A DNA stretch of 64,000 bases from RPQJ01 sp963698735 (GTDB lineage Bacteria; Pseudomonadota; Gammaproteobacteria; Steroidobacterales; Steroidobacteraceae): NCBI GenBank assembly GCA_963698735.1, contig CAVOSA010000037.1:172527-236526 (forward strand). The letters are read 5' to 3'. Below, in pieces: positions 9,579-18,282 of this stretch. The notes beneath the pieces were generated by a model that was not told the DNA's origin, did no database searches, and worked only from the letters and a program-made list of their open reading frames with translations. The stretch's first letter is position 1. Every line of letters begins with the position of its first letter. The translations under genes and the position numbers were made by a program.

Positions 9579-10325
9579 TCAGGGCCTGTCCGCGACGATC
9601 TCGAAGCGAATCTCGAGGGTGTCGGCCACCTGGATCGCGCCGCCGCCGACGGAGAACGGCGTCATGCCGAAATCGGTCTGGTTGAGCTGCAGCGAACCGC
9701 TGGCAACGACGCGGCCGTCCCCGCGCTCGATGGCGACGGGAATCTCCTGCTCTCGTTCGACGCCTTTCACGACCACCACGACACGCACGTTGGCCTGCAA
9801 CCAGTCGCCGGCCGTGGCGACGGAACGAATCACGATTGCGGGGTATTGCGCGGCATCCAGCACCTCCGTTCGCAGCATGTTGCGACGTGTGCCCTCCCTC
9901 GCGTCGTCCGGCACCGGCGTTGCAAACTCCGCGCCGACCGCGGCGCGCGCCTCGGGCAGGTCGACTGCAAAGCGGTCGACCGGCAGTTGCAACTCGAACG
10001 ACGACTCGGCCGGCGTGGCTCCCAGCCACACCGTCCCGGTCTCGTCCGCCGAGGTGATCACGTGATCATGGCCCAGGCGCGCGAGCGGACCCGCACGGCG
10101 CACGATCACGGTGACGACGGTGCCGGCGGGATCGATGCGCAAGACCTGTGCGCCCGCAGGTCGGTTGACGGCGGCGGGAGACGGTGACTGCGTCTGCGAT
10201 GCATTCGCAGGCAGCTCGGTTGAGGACCGCACCGCGGACGGACGGCAACCGGAGGAGGACAGGAGTGCCGGGAAGGCCGCGGCGCACACCGTCCACGCAG
10301 CGATCTTCCGTGCGTTTGCTACCAT
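9579..10325 (-). CDS. YceI family periplasmic lipoprotein
   Basis: A 248-residue protein with a lipoprotein signal (lipobox LSSSGC), a low-complexity linker, and a YceI-like lipocalin domain from about residue 60 (QVLRIDPAGTVVTVIVRRAG to the C-terminus). YceI proteins bind isoprenoid or other amphiphilic lipids; the GHDHV motif seen here (ARLGHDHVI) marks the branch in which a His-rich strand replaces the usual SSLTF region. It is divergent from a cytochrome b561 gene with only 29 bases between start codons, and a second YceI gene follows that cytochrome. Co-regulation of the three is likely but inferred. Confidence 0.82.
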   Translation of the reverse strand: MVANARKIAAWTVCAAAFPALLSSSGCRPSAVRSSTELPANASQTQSPSPAAVNRPAGAQVLRIDPAGTVVTVIVRRAGPLARLGHDHVITSADETGTVWLGATPAESSFELQLPVDRFAVDLPEARAAVGAEFATPVPDDAREGTRRNMLRTEVLDAAQYPAIVIRSVATAGDWLQANVRVVVVVKGVEREQEIPVAIERGDGRVVASGSLQLNQTDFGMTPFSVGGGAIQVADTLEIRFEIVADRP

Positions 10326-10354
10326 GAAGGAATCATCCCACAGGACGTCGTCCC

Positions 10355-10909
10355 ATGCCCCTGCGCAACACCACGGAAGCCTACGGCAGCCTCGCGAAAT
10401 TCCTGCACTGGTCCATCGTGCTGCTGATCATCGCGCAGTACTTCCTGGCAGAGTCGGCCGAAGAGCTCCCAGACGGCCTCGAGAAGCTGCAACTCATCAC
10501 GTGGCACAAGTCCTTCGGCATGGTCGTGCTGCTGCTGGTGCTCGCCCGAATCGCCTGGAAGGTCATGAATCGCGGCACGCCACGGCCGCTCGGCGAGCCC
10601 TGGCAACGCAAGGCGGCTGCAGCAGGCCACGGCCTGCTCTACCTGTTGATCCTCGCGCAGCCGATCTCGGGCTGGCTCATGTCGTCGGCGGCGAACTATC
10701 CCGTCACGCTGTTCGGGTGGTTCCAGTTCCCGGCGCTCATCGGTGAGAACCACGACCTGCACGAGACCCTGGAGGAAGTGCATGAAGTGCTGTTCAACGC
10801 GCTGCTGGTCGTGACCGTGGTGCACGTGGCCGCGGCGCTCTACCATCATTTCATGCTCAAGGACGGCGTCCTGCGACGCATGCTGCCGTTCTCCAAGCCG
10901 TCGGCGTGA
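10355..10909 (+). CDS. cytochrome b561 family protein
   Basis: A 184-residue membrane protein with four hydrophobic segments, matching bacterial di-haem cytochrome b561 (CybB/YceJ). Candidate axial histidines are His18 (KFLHWS), His51 (ITWHKSFG), His143 (EEVHEV) and His157 (VVHVAA). It would pass electrons between the quinone pool and a periplasmic acceptor. The stop codon overlaps the GTG start of a YceI gene (GTGA), reproducing the yceJ-yceI pairing of enteric bacteria, so electron transfer linked to a lipid- or quinone-binding YceI protein is a reasonable inference. Confidence 0.88.
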   Translation: MPLRNTTEAYGSLAKFLHWSIVLLIIAQYFLAESAEELPDGLEKLQLITWHKSFGMVVLLLVLARIAWKVMNRGTPRPLGEPWQRKAAAAGHGLLYLLILAQPISGWLMSSAANYPVTLFGWFQFPALIGENHDLHETLEEVHEVLFNALLVVTVVHVAAALYHHFMLKDGVLRRMLPFSKPSA

Positions 10910-11493
10910 ACCGGCATCGCCGGGCCTGCATCGCGGCACTGGCTGCCATGCTGCTGGCACCCGTGGTGGTGCCTGCACATGCCGCGACGGCATGGGCCGT
11001 GGATCCTGCGCAGAGCTCGCTGACGTTCCATCCGACGCTGGCCGGCGGCGAGTTCGCAGGACGGTTCGAGCAGTTCGAGGCGACGATCCGCTTCGACCCT
11101 GCCGACCTCGCGCACTCGAGCCTGCTGGTCGTCGTCGACCTGCTGGCCGCCCGGACCGGCGAACCCGAGCGCGACGCTGCGCTGCAGGGACAGGATTTCT
11201 TCCTGACCAGTCGCTGGCCGCAGGCCCGGTTTGCCAGTACCGCCATCAAGGCGCTCGGCGGCAACAAGTACCAAGCGACGGGCAAGCTGACGCTGCGCGA
11301 CGCCACCCGCGACATCCGGCTCGCGCTGCGCTTCGATCCGCCCGCGGCTGCCGGCGGGTTGGCGAAGCTGACAGGCTCGACCACAGTCAAGCGGCTCGAC
11401 TTCGGCGTCGGCCAGGGCGACTGGCGCGGCACCGAATGGCTGGCCGACGACGTCCGTGTCGAGTTCTCGCTGGCACTGCGCGCGCCACATTGA
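10906..11493 (+). CDS. yceI: YceI family periplasmic protein
   Basis: A 195-residue protein with a cleavable signal peptide (…VVVPAHAATAWAVDP) and a canonical YceI domain: AWAVDPAQSSLTF at its start, then FEQFEATIRFDP, and TVKRLDFGVGQGDW near the C-terminus. YceI folds as a lipid-binding barrel in the periplasm. The GTG start at 10906 overlaps the stop of the cytochrome b561 gene, so the two are translationally coupled. Unlike the divergent YceI at 9579-10325 this copy is soluble (no lipobox) and has the classical N-terminal motif. Confidence 0.87.
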   Translation: MNRHRRACIAALAAMLLAPVVVPAHAATAWAVDPAQSSLTFHPTLAGGEFAGRFEQFEATIRFDPADLAHSSLLVVVDLLAARTGEPERDAALQGQDFFLTSRWPQARFASTAIKALGGNKYQATGKLTLRDATRDIRLALRFDPPAAAGGLAKLTGSTTVKRLDFGVGQGDWRGTEWLADDVRVEFSLALRAPH

Positions 11494-11617
11494 GGCAGTT
11501 GCGTACCAGCCATAGGCAGCGCGCTTTGCATGCGGCATGGCGGAAACGGGCATAGAATTCCTGCTCGCTGCGGAAGATGCAGCGTTCCATCACCACACCA
11601 GACGGGGGTGTCCCAAT

Positions 11618-12826
11618 ATGTCTTTCCATTCCACTTCGGTTGATGCGCGCCTGGCGCTTGTGCTCGCCATCGGGCTCGCGCTCGCCGGATGCCAGAAGAA
11701 AAAGGAAGAGCAGGCTGCTGCGCCGTCTCCGGACGCCGCCGCCCCTGCAGCGGCCGTCGCCGAGGCGCTCGAAGGCCAGGTCGATATCGTCGCGTGGCCG
11801 GGCTACATCGAGCGCGGCGAGACCGACAAGGGTTACGACTGGGTGACCCCGTTCGAAAAGTACACCGGCTGCAAGGTCAACGTGAAGACTGCTGGCACCT
11901 CCGACGAAATGGTTTCGCTGATGACGCAGGGCGGCTACGACCTCGTCACCGCCTCGGGCGACGCGTCGCTGCGCCTGATCCGTGGCGGCACCGTGCAGCC
12001 GATCGACGTCGCGCGCGTCCCGAGCTTTGTCAACGTGGACGAGCGCCTCAAGCAGGGCACCTGGCATTTCGTGGACGGCAAGCATTACGGCACGCCGTAC
12101 CAGTGGGGCCCGAACGTGCTGATGTACAACACGCAGGCGTTCCCCACCGCGCCGAAGTCGTGGTCGGTCGTGTTCGAGGAGCAGAAGCTCGGCGACGGCA
12201 AGAGCAACAAGGGCCGCGTGCAGGCCTACGACGGCCCGATCTACATCGCGGACGCCGCGCTCTACCTGATGACGAAGAAGCCGGAGCTGGGCATCAAGGA
12301 CCCGTACGAGTTGAACGAGGCACAGTACGCCGCCGCGCTGGAACTGCTGCGCCAGCAGCACCCGCTGGTGCACCGCTACTGGCACGACGCCAACGTCGCC
12401 GTGCAGGACTTCACGAATGAGGGCGTGGTGGCCTCGGGTTCGTGGCCGTTCCAGGTCAACACGCTGGTCGCCAACAAGCAGCCGATCGCGAGCGTCATCC
12501 CCGACGAAGGCGCGACGGGCTGGGCCGACACCACCATGCTCGCCGCAAACGCCAAGCACCCGAACTGCGCGTACAAGTGGATGGAGTGGTCGCTCAACGC
12601 CAAGGTGCAGGGCGACGTCGCGGCCTGGTTCGGCTCGGTGCCGGCTGTGCCTGCGGCCTGCAAGGGCAATGCCCTGCTGACCGACACGGGCTGCGCCGCC
12701 AACGGCTTCGACAACTTCGACAAGATCCACTTCTGGCGCACGCCGGAAGCCGCGTGCAGCACCGGCACCTGCGTGCCCTACAGCCGCTGGGCGACGGACT
12801 ACGTCGCGGTGATGGGCGGCCGCTGA
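11618..12826 (+). CDS. ydcS: polyamine ABC transporter, substrate-binding lipoprotein
   Basis: Extracellular solute-binding protein of the PotD/PotF/YdcS family, 402 residues. It has a lipobox (LALAGCQKK) and a mature domain starting VDIVAWPGYIERGETDKGYDW, typical of YdcS-type putrescine/spermidine binders. The ATG at 11618 is used because the signal peptide starts there; a longer frame from 11537 adds 27 residues without a signal function. The next four genes are an ATPase, two permeases and an aldehyde dehydrogenase, the exact ydcSTUV-patD order of Escherichia coli. Substrate is inferred to be putrescine or a related polyamine from that synteny. Confidence 0.88.
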   Translation: MSFHSTSVDARLALVLAIGLALAGCQKKKEEQAAAPSPDAAAPAAAVAEALEGQVDIVAWPGYIERGETDKGYDWVTPFEKYTGCKVNVKTAGTSDEMVSLMTQGGYDLVTASGDASLRLIRGGTVQPIDVARVPSFVNVDERLKQGTWHFVDGKHYGTPYQWGPNVLMYNTQAFPTAPKSWSVVFEEQKLGDGKSNKGRVQAYDGPIYIADAALYLMTKKPELGIKDPYELNEAQYAAALELLRQQHPLVHRYWHDANVAVQDFTNEGVVASGSWPFQVNTLVANKQPIASVIPDEGATGWADTTMLAANAKHPNCAYKWMEWSLNAKVQGDVAAWFGSVPAVPAACKGNALLTDTGCAANGFDNFDKIHFWRTPEAACSTGTCVPYSRWATDYVAVMGGR

Positions 12827-12893
12827 CCGGAGGGCGAGGTCCAGAGCGCGCGGCGTCCCATGCCGGGCACCGCGCGCCTGCCTCGCAGCCGAC

Positions 12894-13916
12894 ATGACGC
12901 CTGCGATCGAACTGCGCGCGACACGCCGTGCCTTCGGCTCCGTCGTCGCGCTCGATGCTGTCTCCCTGACAATCGCGCCCGGTGAATTCTTCGCCCTGCT
13001 CGGCCCGTCGGGCTCAGGCAAGACCACCTGCCTGCGCCTGATCGCGGGCTTCGACCAGCCGGACAGCGGCACCATCCTGCTCGACGGCGAAGACGTCACG
13101 AACTCGCCACCGTTCGCGCGCAACGTCAACACGGTGTTCCAGGACTACGCGCTGTTCCCGCACATGACCGTCGCGGAGAACGTCGCGTACGGGCCCAGGG
13201 TTCGCGGTATTGCGGCTGCAGACCGCAGCAGGCAGGCACACGAGATGCTCGAGCTCGTGCAGCTCGGCGAGTTCGGCGCGCGCCGGCCGCACCAGCTCTC
13301 GGGCGGCCAGCGGCAACGCGTCGCGCTGGCCCGCGCGCTGATCAACCGTCCCAAGGTGCTGCTGCTCGACGAGCCGCTCGGCGCGCTCGACCTGAAGCTG
13401 CGCGAGGAGATGCAGGCCGAACTCAAGGGCCTGCAGCAACGGCTCGGCATCACCTTCGTGTTCGTGACACACGACCAGGGCGAGGCGCTCAGCATGGCCG
13501 ACCGCGTCGCCGTGTTCAGCCAGGGCCGCATCGAACAGCTCGACACGCCGCGCGAACTCTACAACCGGCCGCAAACTGCGTTCGTCGCGAGCTTCGTCGG
13601 CAGCGCCAACGTGGTCGAGCGTGCAGCCGCGCAGCGCCTGACGGGCAACGCACAAGCGTTTGCGATCCGGCCCGAACTGATCGAGTTGCTCGAAGCCAGC
13701 GAGCGAGCGCCGGATGGATGCGTGCATTGCTCCGGCGAAGTGATCGACGTGCTTTACCACGGCGCCAGCAGCCGCCTGCGCGTGCAGGTCGATGAGCGCA
13801 CGACGCTGGCCGTGGCGCGGGCCGAGACCGCTGCCGGTGGTGTCGAAGGCCTGACGACGGGCGCACGCGTGCGCCTGGCCTGGCGTCCCGAACACGCCGT
13901 CCCGCTGCAGGACTGA
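12894..13916 (+). CDS. ydcT: polyamine ABC transporter, ATP-binding protein
   Basis: A 340-residue nucleotide-binding subunit. The Walker A motif GPSGSGKT is at about residues 37-44, the signature LSGGQRQR at 135-142, and Walker B VLLLDEP at 155-161, followed by the H-loop THDQGEA. The C-terminal 100 residues resemble a TOBE regulatory domain as in PotA. It energises import by the permeases encoded immediately downstream (5-base gap). The 67-base gap from the binding-protein gene contains no obvious terminator, so the cluster is probably one operon. Confidence 0.92.
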   Translation: MTPAIELRATRRAFGSVVALDAVSLTIAPGEFFALLGPSGSGKTTCLRLIAGFDQPDSGTILLDGEDVTNSPPFARNVNTVFQDYALFPHMTVAENVAYGPRVRGIAAADRSRQAHEMLELVQLGEFGARRPHQLSGGQRQRVALARALINRPKVLLLDEPLGALDLKLREEMQAELKGLQQRLGITFVFVTHDQGEALSMADRVAVFSQGRIEQLDTPRELYNRPQTAFVASFVGSANVVERAAAQRLTGNAQAFAIRPELIELLEASERAPDGCVHCSGEVIDVLYHGASSRLRVQVDERTTLAVARAETAAGGVEGLTTGARVRLAWRPEHAVPLQD

Positions 13917-13921
13917 GCACC

Positions 13922-14830
13922 ATGGCCAGTCGCGCGGGTTTCTCGCTGCAGGGACGTCGGTCGTTCTACTTTGCGCTGCTGCTCGCCCCGCCGCTGCTCT
14001 GGCTCGGCATCGTCTACCTCGGTTCGCTGTTCACGCTGCTGCTGCAGAGTTTCTACGCGATCGACGAGTTCACGGCGCGCATCGTGCCGGAGTTCACGCT
14101 CGCGACGTACCGGCAGCTGCTGACACAACCCGCGCACATCGACATCATCCTGCGCACGCTGCTGATGGCCGTGGCCGTCACGATCGCCGCTGCGGTCATC
14201 GCGTTTCCCGTGGCGCTGTACATGGCGCGCTACGCGGGGCCAAGGATGAAGGCACTGTTCTACGTCGGCGTGATGCTGCCGATGTGGACCAGCTACCTGG
14301 TGAAGGTCTATGCGTGGCGCCTCATCCTTGCCAAGCAGGGCATCGCGAGCTGGGGCTTCGCACACCTCGGGCTCATGGGCGCGCTCGACAAGGCGCTCGA
14401 GGTGCCGGTCGTCGGCGGACCGTCGCTGGCGTCGTCGTACCTCGGCATGTTCGTCGTGTTCGTCTACATGTGGCTGCCATTCATGATCCTGCCGCTTGCG
14501 GCCGCGCTCGAGCGTGTGCCCGCGTCGCTGTTGCAGGCGTCGGCCGACCTCGGCGCCAGACCGGGGCAGACCTTCCGCAACGTCGTGCTGCCGCTCGCGC
14601 TGCCGGGTCTGGCCGCGGGTTCCATATTCACGTTCTCGCTGACGCTCGGCGACTACATCATTCCAAGTGTGGTCGGTGCGCCGGGCTACTTCATCGGCAT
14701 GATGGTCTACCAGCAGCAGGGCACGGCGGGAAACCTGCCCCTGGCCGCGGCCTTCTCCGTCGTGCCGATCGTGCTGATCGGCCTGTACCTGATGCTGGCC
14801 AAGCGGCTCGGAGCGTTCGATGCGCTCTGA
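13922..14830 (+). CDS. ydcU: polyamine ABC transporter permease (YdcU/PotB type)
   Basis: Inner-membrane permease of 302 residues with about six hydrophobic segments and the EAA loop near the C-terminal half (ASADLGARPGQTFRNVVLPL), which docks on the ATPase. It matches the first permease of spermidine/putrescine importers, with a large periplasmic loop after the first helix (YAIDEFTARIVPEFTLATY). The gene starts 5 bases after the ATPase gene and overlaps the next permease gene by 11 bases, which argues for a heterodimeric channel made from one transcript. Confidence 0.9.
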   Translation: MASRAGFSLQGRRSFYFALLLAPPLLWLGIVYLGSLFTLLLQSFYAIDEFTARIVPEFTLATYRQLLTQPAHIDIILRTLLMAVAVTIAAAVIAFPVALYMARYAGPRMKALFYVGVMLPMWTSYLVKVYAWRLILAKQGIASWGFAHLGLMGALDKALEVPVVGGPSLASSYLGMFVVFVYMWLPFMILPLAAALERVPASLLQASADLGARPGQTFRNVVLPLALPGLAAGSIFTFSLTLGDYIIPSVVGAPGYFIGMMVYQQQGTAGNLPLAAAFSVVPIVLIGLYLMLAKRLGAFDAL

Positions 14831-15641
14831 GAGCCGCCGTCCGTCGTGGGAACGTCCTTCGCTGTTCACGAAAGTAATGGCGGCAGCCGGCCTGGTGTTT
14901 CTGCACGCCCCGGTCTGGGTGATCGCGCTGTATGCATTCACCACGGAGGACCGGACCTACCAGTTCCCGCCGCCGGGACTGACCCTGCACTGGTTCGAAG
15001 TCGCGTTCGCGCGCAACGACATCTGGGAGTCGATGCGGTTGTCGCTGCTGGTCGCGTCGGCCGCCACGCTGCTGGCGATTATTCTCGGCACGCTCGCCGC
15101 GTTTGCGCTCGCGCGGCGCACGTTCCGCGGCAAGGAATCGATCACGCTGCTGTTCGTGCTGCCCATTGCACTGCCAGGCATCCTTACGGGTCTCGCGCTG
15201 CTCGCCGGCATTCGCACCGTGGGCCTCGAGCCGGGCTTCTGGACGATAGTCGCGGGCCACGCGACGTTCTGCCTGGTCATCGTCTACAACAATGTCGTCG
15301 CGCGCCTGCGGCGCATCCCGCCGAACTGGGTCGAGGCCTCGATGGACCTCGGTGCGCGCGGCCACCAGACGTTCCGCTACGTGCTGTTGCCGCAGATCGC
15401 CACCGCGCTGCTGGCGGGCGGCATGCTCGCCTTTGCGTTATCGTTCGACGAGATCATCGTCACGCTGTTCACGGCCGGGCACCAGCGCACGCTGCCGATC
15501 TGGTTCTACAACGAGTTGTTCCGGCCGCGCGAGCGGCCCGTCACCAACGTCGTCGCGGTCATCGTGATCCTCGTGACGCTCGTGCCCATCCTGCTCGCGT
15601 ACTACCTGACGCGGCCGGACGAGCAGTCGCAGGGCAACTGA
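14820..15641 (+). CDS. ydcV: polyamine ABC transporter permease (YdcV/PotC type)
   Basis: Second permease, 273 residues, about six transmembrane segments, with an EAA loop ASMDLGARGHQTFRYVLLPQI. The N-terminal periplasmic region (YQFPPPGLTLHWFEVAF) is characteristic of PotC/YdcV. It overlaps ydcU by 11 bases and precedes the aldehyde dehydrogenase gene by 40 bases. It should form the translocation path together with YdcU. Confidence 0.9.
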   Translation: MRSESRRPSWERPSLFTKVMAAAGLVFLHAPVWVIALYAFTTEDRTYQFPPPGLTLHWFEVAFARNDIWESMRLSLLVASAATLLAIILGTLAAFALARRTFRGKESITLLFVLPIALPGILTGLALLAGIRTVGLEPGFWTIVAGHATFCLVIVYNNVVARLRRIPPNWVEASMDLGARGHQTFRYVLLPQIATALLAGGMLAFALSFDEIIVTLFTAGHQRTLPIWFYNELFRPRERPVTNVVAVIVILVTLVPILLAYYLTRPDEQSQGN

Positions 15642-15681
15642 TCCACGGCACGGCCATTCAACATCCCAGAGAGGCGGACCC

Positions 15682-17106
15682 ATGCAAACCAGGCTCCTGA
15701 TCAACGGCAAGCTCGTCGCAGGCGAAGGCAAGGTCGAGGAGGTGCTGAACCCGGCGACCGGCAAGGTGCTGGCGCGCGTGCCGGAGGCCTCGCGCGGCCA
15801 GATCGACGCGGCCGTCAAGGCCGCCGATGCCGCGTTCGAAGGCTGGGCCCGCACGGCGCCCAAGGATCGCGCGTACCTGCTGCTGAAGCTGGCAGATCGC
15901 ATCGAGGCGGACGGCGCCGCGTTCGCCAGGGTCGAGTCGCAGAATTGCGGCAAGCCGCTTTCGGCCGCGCTCAACGACGAGATTCCCGCGATCGCGGACG
16001 TGTTCCGCTTTTTCGCCGGCGCGTGTCGCACGATGACGGGCGCCGTCGCCGGTGAATACCTCGCGGGCTTCACCAGCATGATCCGTCGCGACCCGATCGG
16101 CGTCGTCGCGTCGATCGCGCCGTGGAACTACCCGCTGATGATGGCCGCGTGGAAGCTCGGCCCGGCGCTTGCTGCAGGCAATACCGTGGTGCTCAAGCCG
16201 TCCGAGCAGACGCCGCTCACGGCGTTGAAGCTCGGCGAGTTGCTCGCTGAGATCTTCCCGGCCGGCGTGGTGAACATCGTCTGCGGCCGCGGCCGCAGCG
16301 TCGGCGCGCCGCTGACGAGGCACCCGAAGGTACGCATGATCTCGCTGACGGGCGACGTCGCGACCGGCGGCAGGATCCTGTCGCAGGCGGCGGACGGCAT
16401 CAAGCGCACGCATCTCGAACTCGGCGGCAAGGCTCCAGTGATCGTGTTCGACGACGCGGATATCCAGAGCGTCGTGGAAGGCGTGCGCACTTTCGGTTAC
16501 TACAACGCCGGCCAGGACTGCACGGCCGCGTGCCGCATATACGCCGGCGCGAAGGTGTACGACAGGCTCGTCGCCGATCTCTCCAGCGCGGTCAGCACGA
16601 TCAAGACGGGCCTGCAGACGGCGAAGGGCGTCGAGATGGGCCCGTTGATCAGCGCGGAACAGCGCGATCGCGTTGCGGGCTTCGTCAAGCGCGCGAAGAG
16701 GCAGAAGCACATCGAGATCACGGCGGGCGGCAGTGCCGGCGCCGGGGGCGGTTTCTTCTTCGAACCGACGGTCATCGCCAACGCGCGGCAGACCGACGAG
16801 ATCGTGCAGCGTGAAGTTTTCGGGCCGGTAGTGTCGGTCACGCGCTTCAAGGACACCGACGACGCCGTGAAATGGGCCAACGACTCGGAGTACGGGCTTG
16901 CCTCGTCGGTGTGGACGCAGGACGTCGGCAAGGCGATGACCGTGGCGTCGCGCCTGCAGTACGGCTGCACCTGGATCAACACGCACTTCATGCTGGTGAG
17001 CGAGATGCCGCATGGCGGCCTCAAGCGCTCCGGGTACGGCAAGGATCTTTCAGCCTATGCGCTCGAGGATTACACGGTCGTGCGCCACGTGATGGCGAAA
17101 CTCTGA
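15682..17106 (+). CDS. patD: gamma-aminobutyraldehyde dehydrogenase
   Basis: Aldehyde dehydrogenase of 474 residues, the length of PatD (YdcW, Prr). It oxidises 4-aminobutanal, formed from putrescine by a transaminase or oxidase, to GABA using NAD. PWNYP is at about 148-152, the general base Glu246 in HLELGGKAP and catalytic Cys280 in GQDCTAACR; GQDCTAA is typical of aminobutyraldehyde/betaine aldehyde dehydrogenases. It closes the ydcSTUV-patD operon with a 40-base gap that carries a clear ribosome site (GAGAGGCGG) before the ATG. Together with gabD upstream it would feed polyamine carbon to succinate. Confidence 0.92.
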   Translation: MQTRLLINGKLVAGEGKVEEVLNPATGKVLARVPEASRGQIDAAVKAADAAFEGWARTAPKDRAYLLLKLADRIEADGAAFARVESQNCGKPLSAALNDEIPAIADVFRFFAGACRTMTGAVAGEYLAGFTSMIRRDPIGVVASIAPWNYPLMMAAWKLGPALAAGNTVVLKPSEQTPLTALKLGELLAEIFPAGVVNIVCGRGRSVGAPLTRHPKVRMISLTGDVATGGRILSQAADGIKRTHLELGGKAPVIVFDDADIQSVVEGVRTFGYYNAGQDCTAACRIYAGAKVYDRLVADLSSAVSTIKTGLQTAKGVEMGPLISAEQRDRVAGFVKRAKRQKHIEITAGGSAGAGGGFFFEPTVIANARQTDEIVQREVFGPVVSVTRFKDTDDAVKWANDSEYGLASSVWTQDVGKAMTVASRLQYGCTWINTHFMLVSEMPHGGLKRSGYGKDLSAYALEDYTVVRHVMAKL

Positions 17107-17330
17107 ATCGCGAGGCAGGACAGTCACTTGCTGCGGAATCCGCATCAATGTGACAGCAGTTGCCATCGGAGATTCATGATTCCGTCACAACACTGACCAG
17201 ACTGGCGGCGCACTCTGCCACCGTCGAGCAAGCCGACCCCCGCGGCAAGCCAGACGACGGCAGCGAGGCAGCATCAGCCGACATAAGGCAGCAAGGACGG
17301 ATGCGCTAAGTCCTCAAAGCCCAACCGAAC

Positions 17331-17368
17331 GCCGGGGCAGGAATTCCCCTCCTGCTCCGGCTTTTTTT
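17331..17368 (+). terminator. rho-independent terminator
   Basis: Twelve-bp stem (GCCGGGGCAGGA at 17331-17342 with TCCTGCTCCGGC at 17350-17361, one G-U pair) followed by seven T residues. It ends transcription from the patD side, or of a small RNA in 17107-17330, just before the convergent kinase gene. A smaller AGGAC/GTCCT stem precedes it at 17294-17314. Confidence 0.9.
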
Positions 17369-18264
17369 CAGCCAAGTTCCGCCAGCAGCTTCTCGATCAT
17401 CCCCTCCGCCTGCCGGCCATACCCGCCGCCAAACAGGTTGAAGTGATTCAACACGTGGTACAGGTTGTAGAGGGTGCGACGGGTGCCCGCCGCCTGGTCG
17501 AGTGGCCACGCTGACTGATAGGCCGCATAGAATCGCGGTCCGAAGCCACCGAACAGTCGCGTCATCGCCAGGTCGGCTTCACGGTCGCCGTAATACACCG
17601 CCGGATCGAAGATCGTCGGCTCGCGCGCAGCGGACGACACGCCCCAATTGCCACCCCATAGATCGCCGTGCAGCAGCGAAGGCACGGGACGGTGACTCCA
17701 GAAGAACGCGCCGCAGCGGTTGAGCAGTTCGCGCCCACGCTCGACGACGCGCGGGTCCAGGCCGTTGCGCGCCGCCAGGTCGAGCTGAAACCCGAGACGT
17801 TGCTCGCGAAAGAAGCGCACCCAGTCGTCGTCCCATGCATTGGGCTGGGGTGTCATGCCAATCGTGTTGTCGCGGTGCCAGCCGAAGCGCGCAGCCGTCA
17901 CGCGGTGCTGCATCGCGAGCTTCTCGCCGAGCTGCGACTGCACCGCTGAGTCGCCCTCAGCCGCCGCCGCAAGATCCATCCATTCGAGCGCCAGCACCGC
18001 CTGCCCGCCCGCCGCACCGACGCCGAGCAGGACCGGAACACGCAATGCGTCAGCGCCTGCCAGGGCCCGCAATCCGTCGGCTTCCGCCTGGAAAACGTCG
18101 AGCCGGTCAGGGGGTGCGAGCTTCACGAATGCATCGCCGCCTTCGCCGGGCCAACGCACGCACCGGCTGACGCTGCCACCCTGCACAGCGCCAGACGGCT
18201 TCGCTGCGAAGCGACGCGACGCGAGGTCCGTCAACCACTGCGAGATGGATGCATCGGCGCTCAT
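17368..18264 (-). CDS. fructosamine kinase family protein
   Basis: A 298-residue protein of the fructosamine/ketosamine-3-kinase family (YniA-like), which phosphorylates sugar adducts on glycated lysines so they fall off proteins. The kinase-like catalytic loop is LLHGDLWGGN and the metal-binding motif FDPAVYYGDREADLAM follows, both as expected for the family. The N-terminal ATP-binding strand GGSVSRCV and AFVKL are also present. The stop codon abuts the T-run of the terminator at 17331-17368. It is followed on the same strand, upstream, by two further minus-strand genes with short gaps, so it may be the last gene of a three-gene unit. Confidence 0.88.
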   Translation of the reverse strand: MSADASISQWLTDLASRRFAAKPSGAVQGGSVSRCVRWPGEGGDAFVKLAPPDRLDVFQAEADGLRALAGADALRVPVLLGVGAAGGQAVLALEWMDLAAAAEGDSAVQSQLGEKLAMQHRVTAARFGWHRDNTIGMTPQPNAWDDDWVRFFREQRLGFQLDLAARNGLDPRVVERGRELLNRCGAFFWSHRPVPSLLHGDLWGGNWGVSSAAREPTIFDPAVYYGDREADLAMTRLFGGFGPRFYAAYQSAWPLDQAAGTRRTLYNLYHVLNHFNLFGGGYGRQAEGMIEKLLAELG

Positions 18265-18282
18265 GGGGGAGTTCGGCGCGAA

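Noticed and set aside
17149..17189. TGTGAC and GTCACA arms resembling a CRP site
   Set aside because: The arms are about 29 bases apart, whereas a CRP site needs 6 bases between TGTGA and TCACA.
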